NCBI GenBank assembly: GCA_937981555.1
Contig: CALJOK010000077.1
Coordinates: forward strand, 62,001-126,000
DNA length: 64,000 nucleotides
From: an uncultured Saprospiraceae bacterium
GTDB lineage: Bacteria; Bacteroidota; Bacteroidia; Chitinophagales; Saprospiraceae
Reading direction: 5' to 3'
A model generated the notes under the pieces. That model made no database searches. It saw nothing but the letters and a program-made list of their open reading frames with translations, and was not told where the DNA came from. The position numbers and the translations under genes were made by a program. Positions 17,021-24,945 of this stretch are shown here, one piece after another; within the stretch, counting starts at the first letter, position 1; each line of letters starts with the position of its first letter.

Positions 17021-17881
17021 TTATGCATTATCCGTTGCGTTGTCAATTACATCTTTTGCATCAGAAGCAAGATCACCTGCTTTGTCAACAACACTACCTG
17101 CAACATCTTTCGCTCCTTCAGCTAAATCGCCCGCTTTGTCAACGACATTACCTGCCGCATCTTTTGCACTTTCTACAACATTGCCAACAACGTTTTTCGC
17201 ACCATCGGCTAATTCACCCGCTTTACCTGCGACAGTACCTGCTGCATCTTTGGCACCTTCCACAACATTACCAGCAACATTTTTCGCACCATCAGCTAAG
17301 TCACCCGCTTTATCAGCTACAGCACCCGCTGCATCTTTAGCACCTTCAACTGCATTACCTGCGACGTTTTTAGCACCATCAGCTAAGTCACCTGCTTTAT
17401 CAGCTACAGCACCCGCTGCATCTTTAGCACTTTCAACCGCATTACCTGCGACGTTTTTTGCACCATCAACTAAGTCGCCCGCTTTATCAGCTACAGCACC
17501 TGCTGCATCTTTGGCACTATCTACAACATTACCCGCAACATTTTTCGCACCATCAGCTAAGTCACCTGCTTTATCTAAAGCAGTTGAACCCATACTTTTA
17601 GCACCTTCCACAACATTACCAGCTGTATCACTTGCTTTCTCCATAACATCACCTGCTACATCTTTTGCACTTTCTGCAAGGTCGCCAGCTTTATCTAAAA
17701 CAGTCCCCCCCATGTCCTTGGCACCTTCAGCAACATTACCCGCAACATCCATTGCGTCTTCAGCTAAGTCACTTGCTTTTTCCATAACATTGCCTGCAAC
17801 ATCAGCAGCACCTTCAGCAACATCCCCAACTGCATCTTTTGCAGAACCAAATAAACCTTTAATAAAATCGAAGAATCCCAT
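17021..17881 (-). CDS. LEA/apolipoprotein-like protein with 29-residue tandem repeats
   Basis: 286 residues, almost wholly Ala/Gly/Asp/Lys/Val repeats such as KAGDLADGAKNVAGNVVEGA. The unit is 29 residues (87 bases), with copies spaced exactly 87 bases apart at 17199, 17286, 17373, 17460 and 17547; flanking copies are more diverged. The pattern suits long amphipathic helices like group 3 LEA proteins, which are disordered in solution and protect membranes and proteins during drying, freezing or salt stress. That role is inferred. The N-terminus MGFFDFIKGLFGSAKDAVGD is an amphipathic segment rather than a signal peptide, so the protein is probably cytoplasmic. The repeats also open long frames on the opposite strand, which I do not regard as genes. 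Confidence 0.85.
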   Translation of the reverse strand: MGFFDFIKGLFGSAKDAVGDVAEGAADVAGNVMEKASDLAEDAMDVAGNVAEGAKDMGGTVLDKAGDLAESAKDVAGDVMEKASDTAGNVVEGAKSMGSTALDKAGDLADGAKNVAGNVVDSAKDAAGAVADKAGDLVDGAKNVAGNAVESAKDAAGAVADKAGDLADGAKNVAGNAVEGAKDAAGAVADKAGDLADGAKNVAGNVVEGAKDAAGTVAGKAGELADGAKNVVGNVVESAKDAAGNVVDKAGDLAEGAKDVAGSVVDKAGDLASDAKDVIDNATDNA

Positions 17882-18085
17882 GTTTGTTAAGTTTTTTTGT
17901 TAGAAAATAATGGCCTTTTATAAAGGCTGAACAATTTTTATTGATTTTAAAGATAAAAAACTTTCGCTAAAAAATTAATATATGTCTATAAACGAGACTA
18001 TTGCGTTTGATTAAAGTCACATATTGATGTTTTCCGTTCTACGTTATAATTTTGGTGGGACAATTTTTTGATCTTATTTTAGGGC

Positions 18086-18127
18086 AAAAAAAAATCCCAT
18101 GAAAGGTAATTACACCTTTACATGGGA
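18086..18127 (-). terminator. Terminator downstream of tRNA-Met
   Basis: The arms TCCCATG-AAAGGT and ACCTTT-A-CATGGGA (18095-18127, one bulged base) form a strong hairpin, followed on the minus strand by nine T (complement of 18086-18094). It lies ten bases beyond the tRNA 3' end. Confidence 0.88.
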
Positions 18128-18136
18128 AATTTTTTG

Positions 18137-18210
18137 TAGCGAGAGGGAGACTTGAACTCCCGACCTCGGGATTATGAATCACGCGCTCTAACCAGCTGAG
18201 CTACCTCGCC
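18137..18210 (-). tRNA. tRNA-Met (anticodon CAU)
   Basis: 74 bases fold as a cloverleaf on the minus strand: acceptor GGCGAGG/TCTCGCT with discriminator A, D arm GCTCAGCTGGTTAGAGC, anticodon loop TTCATAA, and T arm GGGAGTTCAAGTCTCCC. CCA is not encoded. The features fit an elongator Met tRNA rather than the initiator, since the acceptor has no 1-72 mismatch and the anticodon stem lacks the GGG/CCC signature; a lysidine-modified Ile2 tRNA is less likely but not excluded. The anticodon stem (CGTGA/TCCCG) has an odd T29-C41 mismatch. Confidence 0.93.
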
Positions 18211-18372
18211 ATAATGCGCTTTTGTTAAGCGGCTGCAAATATACTAGTTTTTACTTTTTAAAAACAACTTTTAAAAGATATTTTACATACAAAATTGACT
18301 ATTTTTTAGTTCGCAGATTTCAAGAGAATTTGTACTTTTAGCATCTTTAAAGTTCAGCAAAGAAATAAAAAA

Positions 18373-19566
18373 ATGAAGAACCACATATTTACGATTTTCA
18401 AAAAGGAAATGCTTGACATGTTGCGTGATCGGAGAACGGTAATTACGATGATCGTTATGCCGATTTTGTTGATGCCTGCGATTATTTCCTTGACTAGTTA
18501 TATTGCAAGTGATCGAATAAAAAAGGCACAAGCCAAGGATATTAAAATTGCTATCAATACTAATGATAATGGAGTTGACTTCGTCAAAAGATTTAAGCGT
18601 CAAAAAGATGTGCAAATCATAGAAGGGATTGATCAAAAGGATTTTGAACAACTTATTCGAGATGATAGTTTGGATTTAGCCATTGATATCAGCGCCGATT
18701 TTGATACTCAAATCAAAGATGGCAAAACGGCTGGAATCAAAGTGTTTTTTGATTCAACGGATGAAGGGTTGTTTATGAAACGATTGGAAAATACCATCGA
18801 GAGTTATAAAAAATCTGTGGTGAAAACTCGCTTAGATTCACTCGGTGGGGAAATGGCTTTAATTGAACCCATCGAATCTGTCGAACAAGATGTGTACACT
18901 CAAACAGAATCTTTTGGAAAAATGGTCGGTGGATTTTTGCCTTATATTTTTGTTTTGTTTTGTTTGATGGGAGCAATGTATCCTGCGATTGATTTATTTA
19001 CAGGAGAAAAAGAAAGAGGAACGATGGAAACTATATTGAGTGTTCCGGCGAGTCGATTGCAAATTTTATTAGGAAAAATGCTAGTCGTTGTGCTCTCTGG
19101 AGTCATCTCTGGAGTGTTGACCATTATCGGTTTATATTTAGCGTTGAAATTAAATCCAGATGTGCCAGGTTGGGTGATGACTATGGCCAATGAATTGTTA
19201 AGTCCAAAATCTTTAGGCTTAATTGTTTTGATGTTGATTCCATTGACTACATTCTTTGCAGGTATTTTGATTCCTGCAAGTATTTATGCCAAGTCTTTTA
19301 AGGAAGCACAAAGTCTAATTCAACCATTAATGTTTGTAGTCATCGTTCCATTAGTAATTGCGATGATGCCAGGTTTTGAATTGGATACTTTTACTGCTTT
19401 GATGCCTGTTGTAAATGTTGCTTTGGCTACCAAAGAAATTGTCGCAGGTACGATTGATTATGGATTATTAAGTTTGGTATTTGTCTCCCTTTTTGTTTTT
19501 GCAGGAATCGGAATTGCAGTTTGTGTGAGATGGTTTGGAGCAGAAGGGAATATTCTTAGAACTTAA
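18373..19566 (+). CDS. ABC-2 type transporter permease, NatB-like
   Basis: 397 residues. The N-terminus IFKKEMLDMLRDRRTVITM leads into a first membrane helix (MPILLMPAIISLTSYIA), then a large extracytoplasmic domain (~45-185). Five or more further helices follow, with the cytoplasmic coupling motif GEKERGTMETILSVPASR. This is the layout of NatB and related ABC-2 exporters, which move Na+, drugs or lipids. Substrate is unknown. No ATP-binding subunit is encoded next to it (a tRNA is upstream and an unrelated gene converges downstream), so its ATPase must lie elsewhere. The ATG follows a short AT-rich leader. Confidence 0.88.
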   Translation: MKNHIFTIFKKEMLDMLRDRRTVITMIVMPILLMPAIISLTSYIASDRIKKAQAKDIKIAINTNDNGVDFVKRFKRQKDVQIIEGIDQKDFEQLIRDDSLDLAIDISADFDTQIKDGKTAGIKVFFDSTDEGLFMKRLENTIESYKKSVVKTRLDSLGGEMALIEPIESVEQDVYTQTESFGKMVGGFLPYIFVLFCLMGAMYPAIDLFTGEKERGTMETILSVPASRLQILLGKMLVVVLSGVISGVLTIIGLYLALKLNPDVPGWVMTMANELLSPKSLGLIVLMLIPLTTFFAGILIPASIYAKSFKEAQSLIQPLMFVVIVPLVIAMMPGFELDTFTALMPVVNVALATKEIVAGTIDYGLLSLVFVSLFVFAGIGIAVCVRWFGAEGNILRT

Positions 19567-19584
19567 TTTTAATGATTAATGTAT

Positions 19585-19630
19585 AATGGTGAATGGTTAA
19601 TATCTCTTGGGATGTTAACCATTCATCATT
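19585..19630. terminator. Palindrome between convergent genes, probable bidirectional terminator
   Basis: AATGGTGAATGGTTAA (19585-19600) and TTAACCATTCATCATT (19615-19630) pair with one mismatch across a 14-base loop. It separates the ABC permease and the O-methyltransferase genes. The word ATGAATGGTTAA recalls the palindromes at 43.8 and 53.1 kb. Confidence 0.6.
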
Positions 19631-19642
19631 AATGGTTAACCG

Positions 19643-20278
19643 TTATTTCTTTCTAATCATCATAATGCCATCTCGAATTGGCAGTAGTACATTTTCCACT
19701 CGTTCATCTGCTTGCACTTTTTTATTAAATTCATCCAAGACTCGAGTATCGGTATTCTTTTTTTCTTCCACGACTTTTCCATCCCACAATACATTATCGA
19801 CCAACAAGAATCCACCTGTCTTTAATTTGTCAAAAAGTAAATCATAATATTGTGCGTATTCTCTTTTGGCAGCATCCAAAAAGATTAAATCAAATTGTAT
19901 TTCCAAGGTTGGAATAATTGCTTTAGCATCTCCAAGATGTAATTTGATTTTGTCCTCCAATTCTGCTCGTTTGACAAAATCACGAATGATGTATTCAAAT
20001 TCCTCATTCGCTTCAATTGTATGTAATATTCCATTTTCAGGTAATCCCTTCGCAAAACAAATCGCCGCATAACCTGTAAAAGTTCCTACTTCCAAAATTG
20101 CTTTTGGTTGAATCATCTGACTCAAAAAAGTAAACAGTTGACCTTGAACATGGCCTGATGCCATTTGAGGAGCCAACGTTTTGAGGTGAGTGGCACGTTC
20201 GAGTTCGTAGAGCACTTCCGAGGGAGGGGAAGTGTGTTGCTCGCAGTATTGATTAATTTTTTTTAGGGAAAAATGCAT
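19643..20278 (-). CDS. SAM-dependent O-methyltransferase, catechol/caffeoyl-CoA type
   Basis: 211 residues, standard for this small methyltransferase family. The SAM-binding motif is AILEVGTFTGYAAICFAKGL; HTIEANEEF holds the ribose-binding acid. FDLIFLDAAKREYAQYY contains the conserved Asp of the metal site, and FLLVDNVLWDGKV supplies the Asp-Asn pair that completes it. Members methylate catechol-like hydroxyls with a divalent metal. The natural substrate is unknown and no pathway gene is adjacent. The gene stands alone, convergent with the permease. Confidence 0.9.
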   Translation of the reverse strand: MHFSLKKINQYCEQHTSPPSEVLYELERATHLKTLAPQMASGHVQGQLFTFLSQMIQPKAILEVGTFTGYAAICFAKGLPENGILHTIEANEEFEYIIRDFVKRAELEDKIKLHLGDAKAIIPTLEIQFDLIFLDAAKREYAQYYDLLFDKLKTGGFLLVDNVLWDGKVVEEKKNTDTRVLDEFNKKVQADERVENVLLPIRDGIMMIRKK

Positions 20279-20468
20279 TAGTATTTTTTTTGTAAAAAAT
20301 GCAAAAGTAGTATTAAGTATTTTACTATTTATATTTAATTATTTTAAATATGTTTTTATCGTTATTCGATTCAAAATTACAAAACCTCCTTTCTAAATTT
20401 GAAAATCCAATTGTTCCTTTCTACCCTTTTTTGATTAATAACAATTATTCTAAATAAAATAGAAAGCT

Positions 20469-21254
20469 ATGAAAAAAATAATACTTCTTTCCTTGTTTGG
20501 TTTCCTGTCTTTAACTCAAACCAATAAAATATTTGGACAAATAATAGATGGAATCGTTTTAATTCCTTTTAGTACTCAACTAGTTTCTTCTAAAATCAAT
20601 GATAAAGTTTTTTCAGAAAATAAAAAGAGTGCTGGAGGTTCCTTCTATCCACAAATTCTTTTACAAAAAGAACTAAAACCTGCTATCAGTATTTTTACAG
20701 GAATAGGCTACGCTTACAATACCGAATCAGTATTAATATCAAAAAACGTTAAAATTTTTTCTGAATTGACGGATCTGAATTGGTCAAATTATCAAGGGGA
20801 TGATTGTATACTTCAGGTCAAAAAATTAAAGTATTTAGATGAATACTTAACCATTCCAATTGGGATTCGATTCTATTCAAGACCAAAGGATGAAAGGAAA
20901 TTTAAAATGACTTTTTCTACCAAACTTGAAGCTTCTTTTTTATTGAATTCTAAAGTAGATGTGAGTATAGTCAAAAAAGATATTGTCATCGGTGTTTTTG
21001 GCCCTAGTGATAATGATCAAAGAATAAGTAATACAACTTATGAGAAAGATGCTGAACAATATTTTGATAGTCAAACAAAGAAACCGTTATTAAATGTTCA
21101 ATTTGGATTAGGCTATGAGTGGAGAGGAGGTAGTCAATTTTCGCTTGGAACAGAATTGATATTTAATGCCTTTTTTATGGAGCATAAACCTGATTTGTTG
21201 AGTAGGAAAACCATGTTTGGAGCACACATACGATTAGGTTATGATTTCGAATAA
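20469..21254 (+). CDS. Outer-membrane beta-barrel protein, PorT-like
   Basis: 261 residues with a signal peptide (MKKIILLSLFGFLSLTQ, cleavage near IFGQ). Alternating hydrophobic strands and patterns such as SIFTGIGYAYNTES, YLTIPIGIRFYSRPKD and LLNVQFGLGYEWRGG suit an 8- to 10-stranded porin-like barrel, and the C-terminus ends in aromatic/charged strand sequence (HIRLGYDFE). No specific function. It converges with the GDPD gene with only eight bases between stops and no visible terminator. Confidence 0.75.
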   Translation: MKKIILLSLFGFLSLTQTNKIFGQIIDGIVLIPFSTQLVSSKINDKVFSENKKSAGGSFYPQILLQKELKPAISIFTGIGYAYNTESVLISKNVKIFSELTDLNWSNYQGDDCILQVKKLKYLDEYLTIPIGIRFYSRPKDERKFKMTFSTKLEASFLLNSKVDVSIVKKDIVIGVFGPSDNDQRISNTTYEKDAEQYFDSQTKKPLLNVQFGLGYEWRGGSQFSLGTELIFNAFFMEHKPDLLSRKTMFGAHIRLGYDFE

Positions 21255-21262
21255 AATATTTA

Positions 21263-22090
21263 TTATTTCAAAACCTTCACTAAATACTTCACTTTATCGG
21301 TTTGCATAAAATCAGGACTCTTTTCTATCGCATCTAAATTTTCATTTTTTGTCAATAGTCCAAACAGACTTATTCGTAATCCTGCAGCATGAGCTTCCTT
21401 GATTTGTTCAGCGGTGACAGTTGTCGTTGGCATAATCATTCCATAGTATCCCATTGATTTCGTATAATCAAACCCTTTTTCAAATTCTTCCAAAAAGAAC
21501 AATTTTAAATCAGGGCGAAGCTCTTGCAATTTTTCCAGATAAGGTTTTCTACGACTTTCAATAAAAACATTTTCGGACATATCATGCTGATCAAGAATTT
21601 TGATCAATGCATTCCAATGTCTTAAAATATAACTATCAGGATGGTCTGATTCATGCAATTTAAAATCTAGAGAAAATATAAATTCTTTTTTGTCTTTAAT
21701 GTTTTCAAAAAGCTGATCTAATGACAATATCCGATACTCTGCATAAGGAGGATTTTTGTAAATCGCTTGATTTATTTCTGACCAATTTTTTTCATAAATC
21801 ATTCCTTCAAGATCAGTTTGTTCTTCCAATGTTTTGTCATGAAAAAGAACTAGAACAGAATCTTTGGTCATTTGAATATCCATTTCTACGCCTCCTGTCC
21901 CGAGAGACAATGCACTTTGAATAGACTCAAAAGTGTTGATAGGAAATTGTGAAGCGATGCCCATTCCTGCATGTCCCATTGGAGTTATTTTATTTCCATT
22001 GAGATTTTCAATCTGCGAAAGGTCAACTTTATTTTTTCCACAAGAAATAAAAAGAGCTATTGTAATTAACGTGATGAAAAAAGATTTCAT
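21263..22090 (-). CDS. Glycerophosphodiester phosphodiesterase-like lipoprotein with altered active site
   Basis: 275 residues. The N-terminus ends in LFISC (lipobox Cys17), so it is an envelope lipoprotein. The GDPD TIM barrel is recognised by MGHAGMG (His40), FESIQSALSLGTGGVEMDIQ (Glu69, Asp71), KDSVLVLFHDKTLEEQTD (His84) and the later FSLDFKLHE. The usual HRG is HAG here, so the conserved Arg is Ala41, and the PENT motif reads PINT. Catalytic His, metal acids and the second His remain, so activity is possible but unproven. Start and upstream stop overlap by four bases, coupling it to the small envelope protein gene. Confidence 0.85.
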   Translation of the reverse strand: MKSFFITLITIALFISCGKNKVDLSQIENLNGNKITPMGHAGMGIASQFPINTFESIQSALSLGTGGVEMDIQMTKDSVLVLFHDKTLEEQTDLEGMIYEKNWSEINQAIYKNPPYAEYRILSLDQLFENIKDKKEFIFSLDFKLHESDHPDSYILRHWNALIKILDQHDMSENVFIESRRKPYLEKLQELRPDLKLFFLEEFEKGFDYTKSMGYYGMIMPTTTVTAEQIKEAHAAGLRISLFGLLTKNENLDAIEKSPDFMQTDKVKYLVKVLK

Positions 22091-22620
22091 GATTTATTTT
22101 TTTCGAAAAAAGAATACCCAAAGCTTAAACTTCCCCAATTTCTAAATCTAGCATAATGTTCAAAAAGTGGCGTGTACGATAATTGAACGGAGAAAGGTTT
22201 TCCTGTCTTTTGAAAACGATAACCTAAGATAAAATTAGCACTCAAAGAGTTATGTCGCATTTTAGAATTAAAATTATCCGACGCTTGAACGATACTCGAA
22301 ATAGTTTGACCAATTCCTAAAATGGCATGATGGCTTTTATATCCCAAACCTGCTTGAAGACTAAGTGGAAAAAATAAATCAGGATTTATTTTTCGCTCAA
22401 AGTCTTTGAATCGATAAAATGAAAAACCTGCGCGATAAGAAATAAAAAAATATTTTTTGGAAAAAAAAGTACGCTCATAATTTAATGAACCATAACCTCC
22501 AATTCCTCCTGCATCCAAAACAATAGTATGTTTTGGAAAAGTGGTTGTCTGGCTTTTTAGCGCAAAAGGCAAAGCCAATAAAAGCAAGAAAAAGAATAAT
22601 ATTTTTTTTAATGGAAGCAT
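22087..22620 (-). CDS. Small outer-membrane/secreted protein of unknown function
   Basis: 177 residues with a clear signal peptide (LKKILFFFLLLLALPFALKS). The mature part alternates strand-like segments (VLDAGGIGGYGSLNYERTFF, LFFPLSLQAGLGY, HNSLSANFILGYRF, SFGYSFFEK), suggesting a small beta-barrel. I recognise no family. It is the middle gene of a three-gene operon; its start overlaps the transporter stop by one base and its stop overlaps the GDPD start by four. Confidence 0.7.
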   Translation of the reverse strand: MLPLKKILFFFLLLLALPFALKSQTTTFPKHTIVLDAGGIGGYGSLNYERTFFSKKYFFISYRAGFSFYRFKDFERKINPDLFFPLSLQAGLGYKSHHAILGIGQTISSIVQASDNFNSKMRHNSLSANFILGYRFQKTGKPFSVQLSYTPLFEHYARFRNWGSLSFGYSFFEKNKS

Positions 22621-23501
22621 TAATTTTTATTTTCTTTCAAAAAAGGAGACAAGAAAACTGCACCTAAAATTATCAAAACACCGAGGTAAAAACCTGCCGA
22701 TAATTTTTCATCCAAAAAAAAGTAAGCGATCAAAATCCCATAAACAGGTTCTAAGTTATAAGTTAACATCGATGTGAAAGCGGACAAATGTTTCAACGCA
22801 TGAAGCGAAAGTACGTAGGCCAAAGTGGTACAAACCAATGCCAAAAGAATTAAGAAAAGCCAATCCCAACCAACTGGAAGAAACGCAACATTTTCATCAA
22901 AATGAAAAATGAATGGTAAAAGTAAACTAACAAATAACCACCCGCTACTCATTTCCAAAAAAGTAATATCCTTTGGGTCAGCTTCATCAATAATCATTTT
23001 ATTCCAAACTGAAAATACTGCAGCAAGAAAGGCAGAAATTAATCCAACGAGAATTCCCAACCACATATCTGAACTCACATTTCCAACTACCAATGCCATT
23101 CCTGGGATGACTAAAATTCCAAGCAATAGATCCTTTTTTTGAAATTTAGTTTTTAAAACAATTGGCTCAATGACTGCGGTAAAAAATGCAACCGTTGCCA
23201 TACAAATTAAAGTGACGGATGAGTTGCCCGATAGTTTTACAGAACCAAAAAAACAAATCCAATGCAAGGCAACGATTGCACCAATGACCATGTATTGCCA
23301 TAAATATCGTTTAGGTATTTTTCTCAACGATTTTCCAAAATTGATGAGAAAGAATAAACTAATCGAAGTGAATAAAACTCGCCACCAAACAATCGAGATT
23401 GCAGGAATAGAAATTAATTTATCATTTCCCAAAATGGCCGTAAAGCCAAAAAGTAGAACTGCGAAATGAAGTTGTAAATATGCTTTTCGAGTTGGATTCA
23501 T
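22620..23501 (-). CDS. DMT-superfamily (EamA) transporter
   Basis: 293 residues with about ten hydrophobic helices in two EamA halves; the first runs from about residue 8 (LQLHFAVLLFGFTAILG) to ~140, the second from ~145. Conserved features are WWRVLFTS and the second-half segment TTLAYVLSLHALKHLSAFT followed by NLEPVYGI, both typical of drug/metabolite exporters. The substrate is unknown. It is the first gene of an operon with the small envelope protein and the GDPD lipoprotein. Its start lies beside the large palindrome at 23529-23691. Confidence 0.87.
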   Translation of the reverse strand: MNPTRKAYLQLHFAVLLFGFTAILGNDKLISIPAISIVWWRVLFTSISLFFLINFGKSLRKIPKRYLWQYMVIGAIVALHWICFFGSVKLSGNSSVTLICMATVAFFTAVIEPIVLKTKFQKKDLLLGILVIPGMALVVGNVSSDMWLGILVGLISAFLAAVFSVWNKMIIDEADPKDITFLEMSSGWLFVSLLLPFIFHFDENVAFLPVGWDWLFLILLALVCTTLAYVLSLHALKHLSAFTSMLTYNLEPVYGILIAYFFLDEKLSAGFYLGVLIILGAVFLSPFLKENKN

Positions 23502-23528
23502 TCAACAATATTGGTAATTCGTTGTTCA

Positions 23529-23691
23529 AGCCTTTATTCTATGGAATTTTGAATAATAAAAATTAGTCTTTTATTTTCACCCTTCGTCACGTACTCATCT
23601 TAATCCCTAAGGGGATTAGATTCCGTGCGTTTCTTGATTGAAAACAAAATCCAAAATTTTTCTTCATTCAAAATTTCATAGAATAAAGGCT
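23529..23691. repeat. Long imperfect palindrome (MITE-like) between divergent genes
   Basis: Outer arms of 26 bases (23529-23554 and 23666-23691) match with a single mismatch. The interior continues as a weaker palindrome centred on the perfect repeat TAATCCC-TAAG-GGGATTA (23601-23618). Total length is 163 bases. No clear target-site duplication was seen. It occupies nearly the whole gap between the DMT transporter and the peroxiredoxin gene. Confidence 0.75.
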
Positions 23692-23700
23692 ACATATTTT

Positions 23701-23708
23701 TATATTTG
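23701..23708 (+). promoter_or_regulatory. -7 promoter box of the peroxiredoxin gene
   Basis: TATATTTG matches TAnnTTTG 58 bases before the start codon, directly beside the palindrome. A convincing -33 box at the right distance was not found. Confidence 0.45.
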
Positions 23709-23766
23709 CGCAAGATTAGATAAAAAAATTAGAATAATATTTTTTAATAAAAAAAATAAAAATAAA

Positions 23767-24237
23767 ATGGAAATTAATGTAGGCAGCAAAGCACCAAACT
23801 TTACTTTAAGAAATACTGAAAAAGCAGAAGTATCACTAGAAACTTACAAAGGTAAAAATGTAGTATTGTTATTTTTTCCTTTGGCGTTTACAGGTGTTTG
23901 TACAACTGAATTATGTACGATGCGAGATGATATTGCTACGTATTCAGGATTGAATGCAGAGGTTTTAGCAGTTTCAGTTGATTCATTATTTACTTTGGAG
24001 CAATTCAAAAAAGCAGAAAATTATAATTTTCAATTGCTTTCTGATTTTAACAAAAATGTATCACGAGCTTATGGCTCATTGTACGAAGATTTTGTTTTAG
24101 ACATGAAAGGTGTGTCGAAACGTGCTGCATTCGTTATTGATAAAGAAGGAATGATTCAGTATGCAGAAGTGTTGGAGTCAGCTGGTGATTTGCCGAACTT
24201 TGAAGCGGTAAAAGCTGCATTGGCAAAGTTGAACTAA
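23767..24237 (+). CDS. Peroxiredoxin (AhpC/TSA family)
   Basis: 156 residues from the ATG at 23767; an in-frame ATG further upstream would add 43 residues unlike any peroxiredoxin, so I reject it. The core PLAFTGVCTTELC holds peroxidatic Cys45 and a second Cys50 four residues later. This spacing is that of PrxQ/BCP enzymes with an intra-helix disulfide, while the surrounding LLFFPLAFTG is more like AhpE. It reduces peroxides using thiol donors. It is single, with its own promoter and terminator. Confidence 0.92.
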   Translation: MEINVGSKAPNFTLRNTEKAEVSLETYKGKNVVLLFFPLAFTGVCTTELCTMRDDIATYSGLNAEVLAVSVDSLFTLEQFKKAENYNFQLLSDFNKNVSRAYGSLYEDFVLDMKGVSKRAAFVIDKEGMIQYAEVLESAGDLPNFEAVKAALAKLN

Positions 24238-24259
24238 TTGGTTAATCTAATTAACTAAG

Positions 24260-24301
24260 AAAAAGCTGAACGATTTTGCAAAAAAAGTCGTTCAGCTTTT
24301 T
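24260..24301 (+). terminator. Terminator of the peroxiredoxin gene
   Basis: Perfect 14-base arms (24260-24273 and 24288-24301) with a 14-base loop; the right arm ends in a T run. Confidence 0.88.
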
Positions 24302-24335
24302 GTATTTTTTATGACGGGAAAATTGTAAAAATCAC

Positions 24336-24367
24336 TTGCTTTTTCTCATTATAATTTCTTATATTTG
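24336..24367 (+). promoter_or_regulatory. Promoter of clpS
   Basis: TTG (24336-24338), 21 bases, then TATATTTG (24360-24367) fit the Bacteroidota promoter consensus, 34 bases ahead of the clpS start codon. Confidence 0.65.
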
Positions 24368-24401
24368 AAATGCTTTTTTTTGGAATCAAATAATTAGTCA
24401 A

Positions 24402-24704
24402 ATGATAAAATTTCATACTCAAGAAGAGACAGATGTAGATGTGTTGGAAGAGGTTTTAGAGGAAATTGGAAATCAATCACAATTGGTTGTCTATAATGAT
24501 GATCATAATACGTTTGATTGGGTGATTGATTGTTTCGTTGATGTTCTTCGACATAGCCCTGAGCAAGCAGAGCAATGTGCGATGTTGATTCATTTCAAAG
24601 GAAAAGCAATTGTGAAAACGGCTACGTTCAATGAACTAAGACCTAAAAAAGATGCTTTGATTGACAAGGGGCTTTCAGCTGTAATTGAAGAAATTCCAGC
24701 GTAA
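24402..24704 (+). CDS. clpS: ATP-dependent Clp protease adaptor ClpS
   Basis: 100 residues. ClpS delivers N-degron substrates to ClpAP. The signature VVYNDDHNTFDWVIDCFVDV (substrate-pocket Asn-Asp-Asp and following helix) and HSPEQAEQCAMLIHFKGKA (pocket His) are clear. The N-terminal tail is about 25 residues and acidic. No clpA is in the window. It has its own promoter and terminator. Confidence 0.93.
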   Translation: MIKFHTQEETDVDVLEEVLEEIGNQSQLVVYNDDHNTFDWVIDCFVDVLRHSPEQAEQCAMLIHFKGKAIVKTATFNELRPKKDALIDKGLSAVIEEIPA

Positions 24705-24729
24705 GTTTTTTTTAATAAAAAATAAAGAT

Positions 24730-24764
24730 AGGATTCAACGGTAGACGTTGGATCCTTTTTTTTT
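24730..24764 (+). terminator. Terminator of clpS
   Basis: AGGATTCAACG (24730-24740) and CGTTGGATCCT (24746-24756) pair with one mismatch, followed by a T9 run. Confidence 0.88.
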
Positions 24765-24770
24765 GGAAAA

Positions 24771-24846
24771 AGGAGTTAGGTGAGAGGTTAGTCGTTAAAA
24801 AAATCTCCAAAAAAGGCTATGTAAATCCCTGATTTTCAATAAATTA
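24771..24846. repeat. Partial copy of the palindromic repeat at 56.2 kb
   Basis: Positions 24771-24797 match the reverse complement of the right arm at 56.3 kb in all but about five of 27 bases (AGGAGTTAGGTGAGAGGTTA). The sequence AATCCCTGATTTT at 24834-24846 matches AATCCCTGACTTTT at 56275-56288. This copy lacks the second full arm. Confidence 0.6.
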
Positions 24847-24945
24847 GCTATTCATATAAATGTCCTTGTATTTTGTGGAAGTATTTTGGAAAAAAACAAT
24901 ACATTTACAAATCTTTTTTCTCAAAAAAATAAAACCACCGTATAG

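Noticed and set aside
17040-17903. 287-codon open frame on the plus strand across the LEA-like gene
   Set aside because: It is the antisense of an 87-base tandem repeat with matching periodicity. Its translation is low-complexity Pro/Ala/Ser with no start context or homology, while the minus-strand protein is LEA-like and has a proper terminator.
23638-23766. 43-residue N-terminal extension of the peroxiredoxin
   Set aside because: The extension is Lys/Phe-rich, spans the -7 box and the palindrome, and matches no peroxiredoxin; MEINVGSKAPNF is the usual start.
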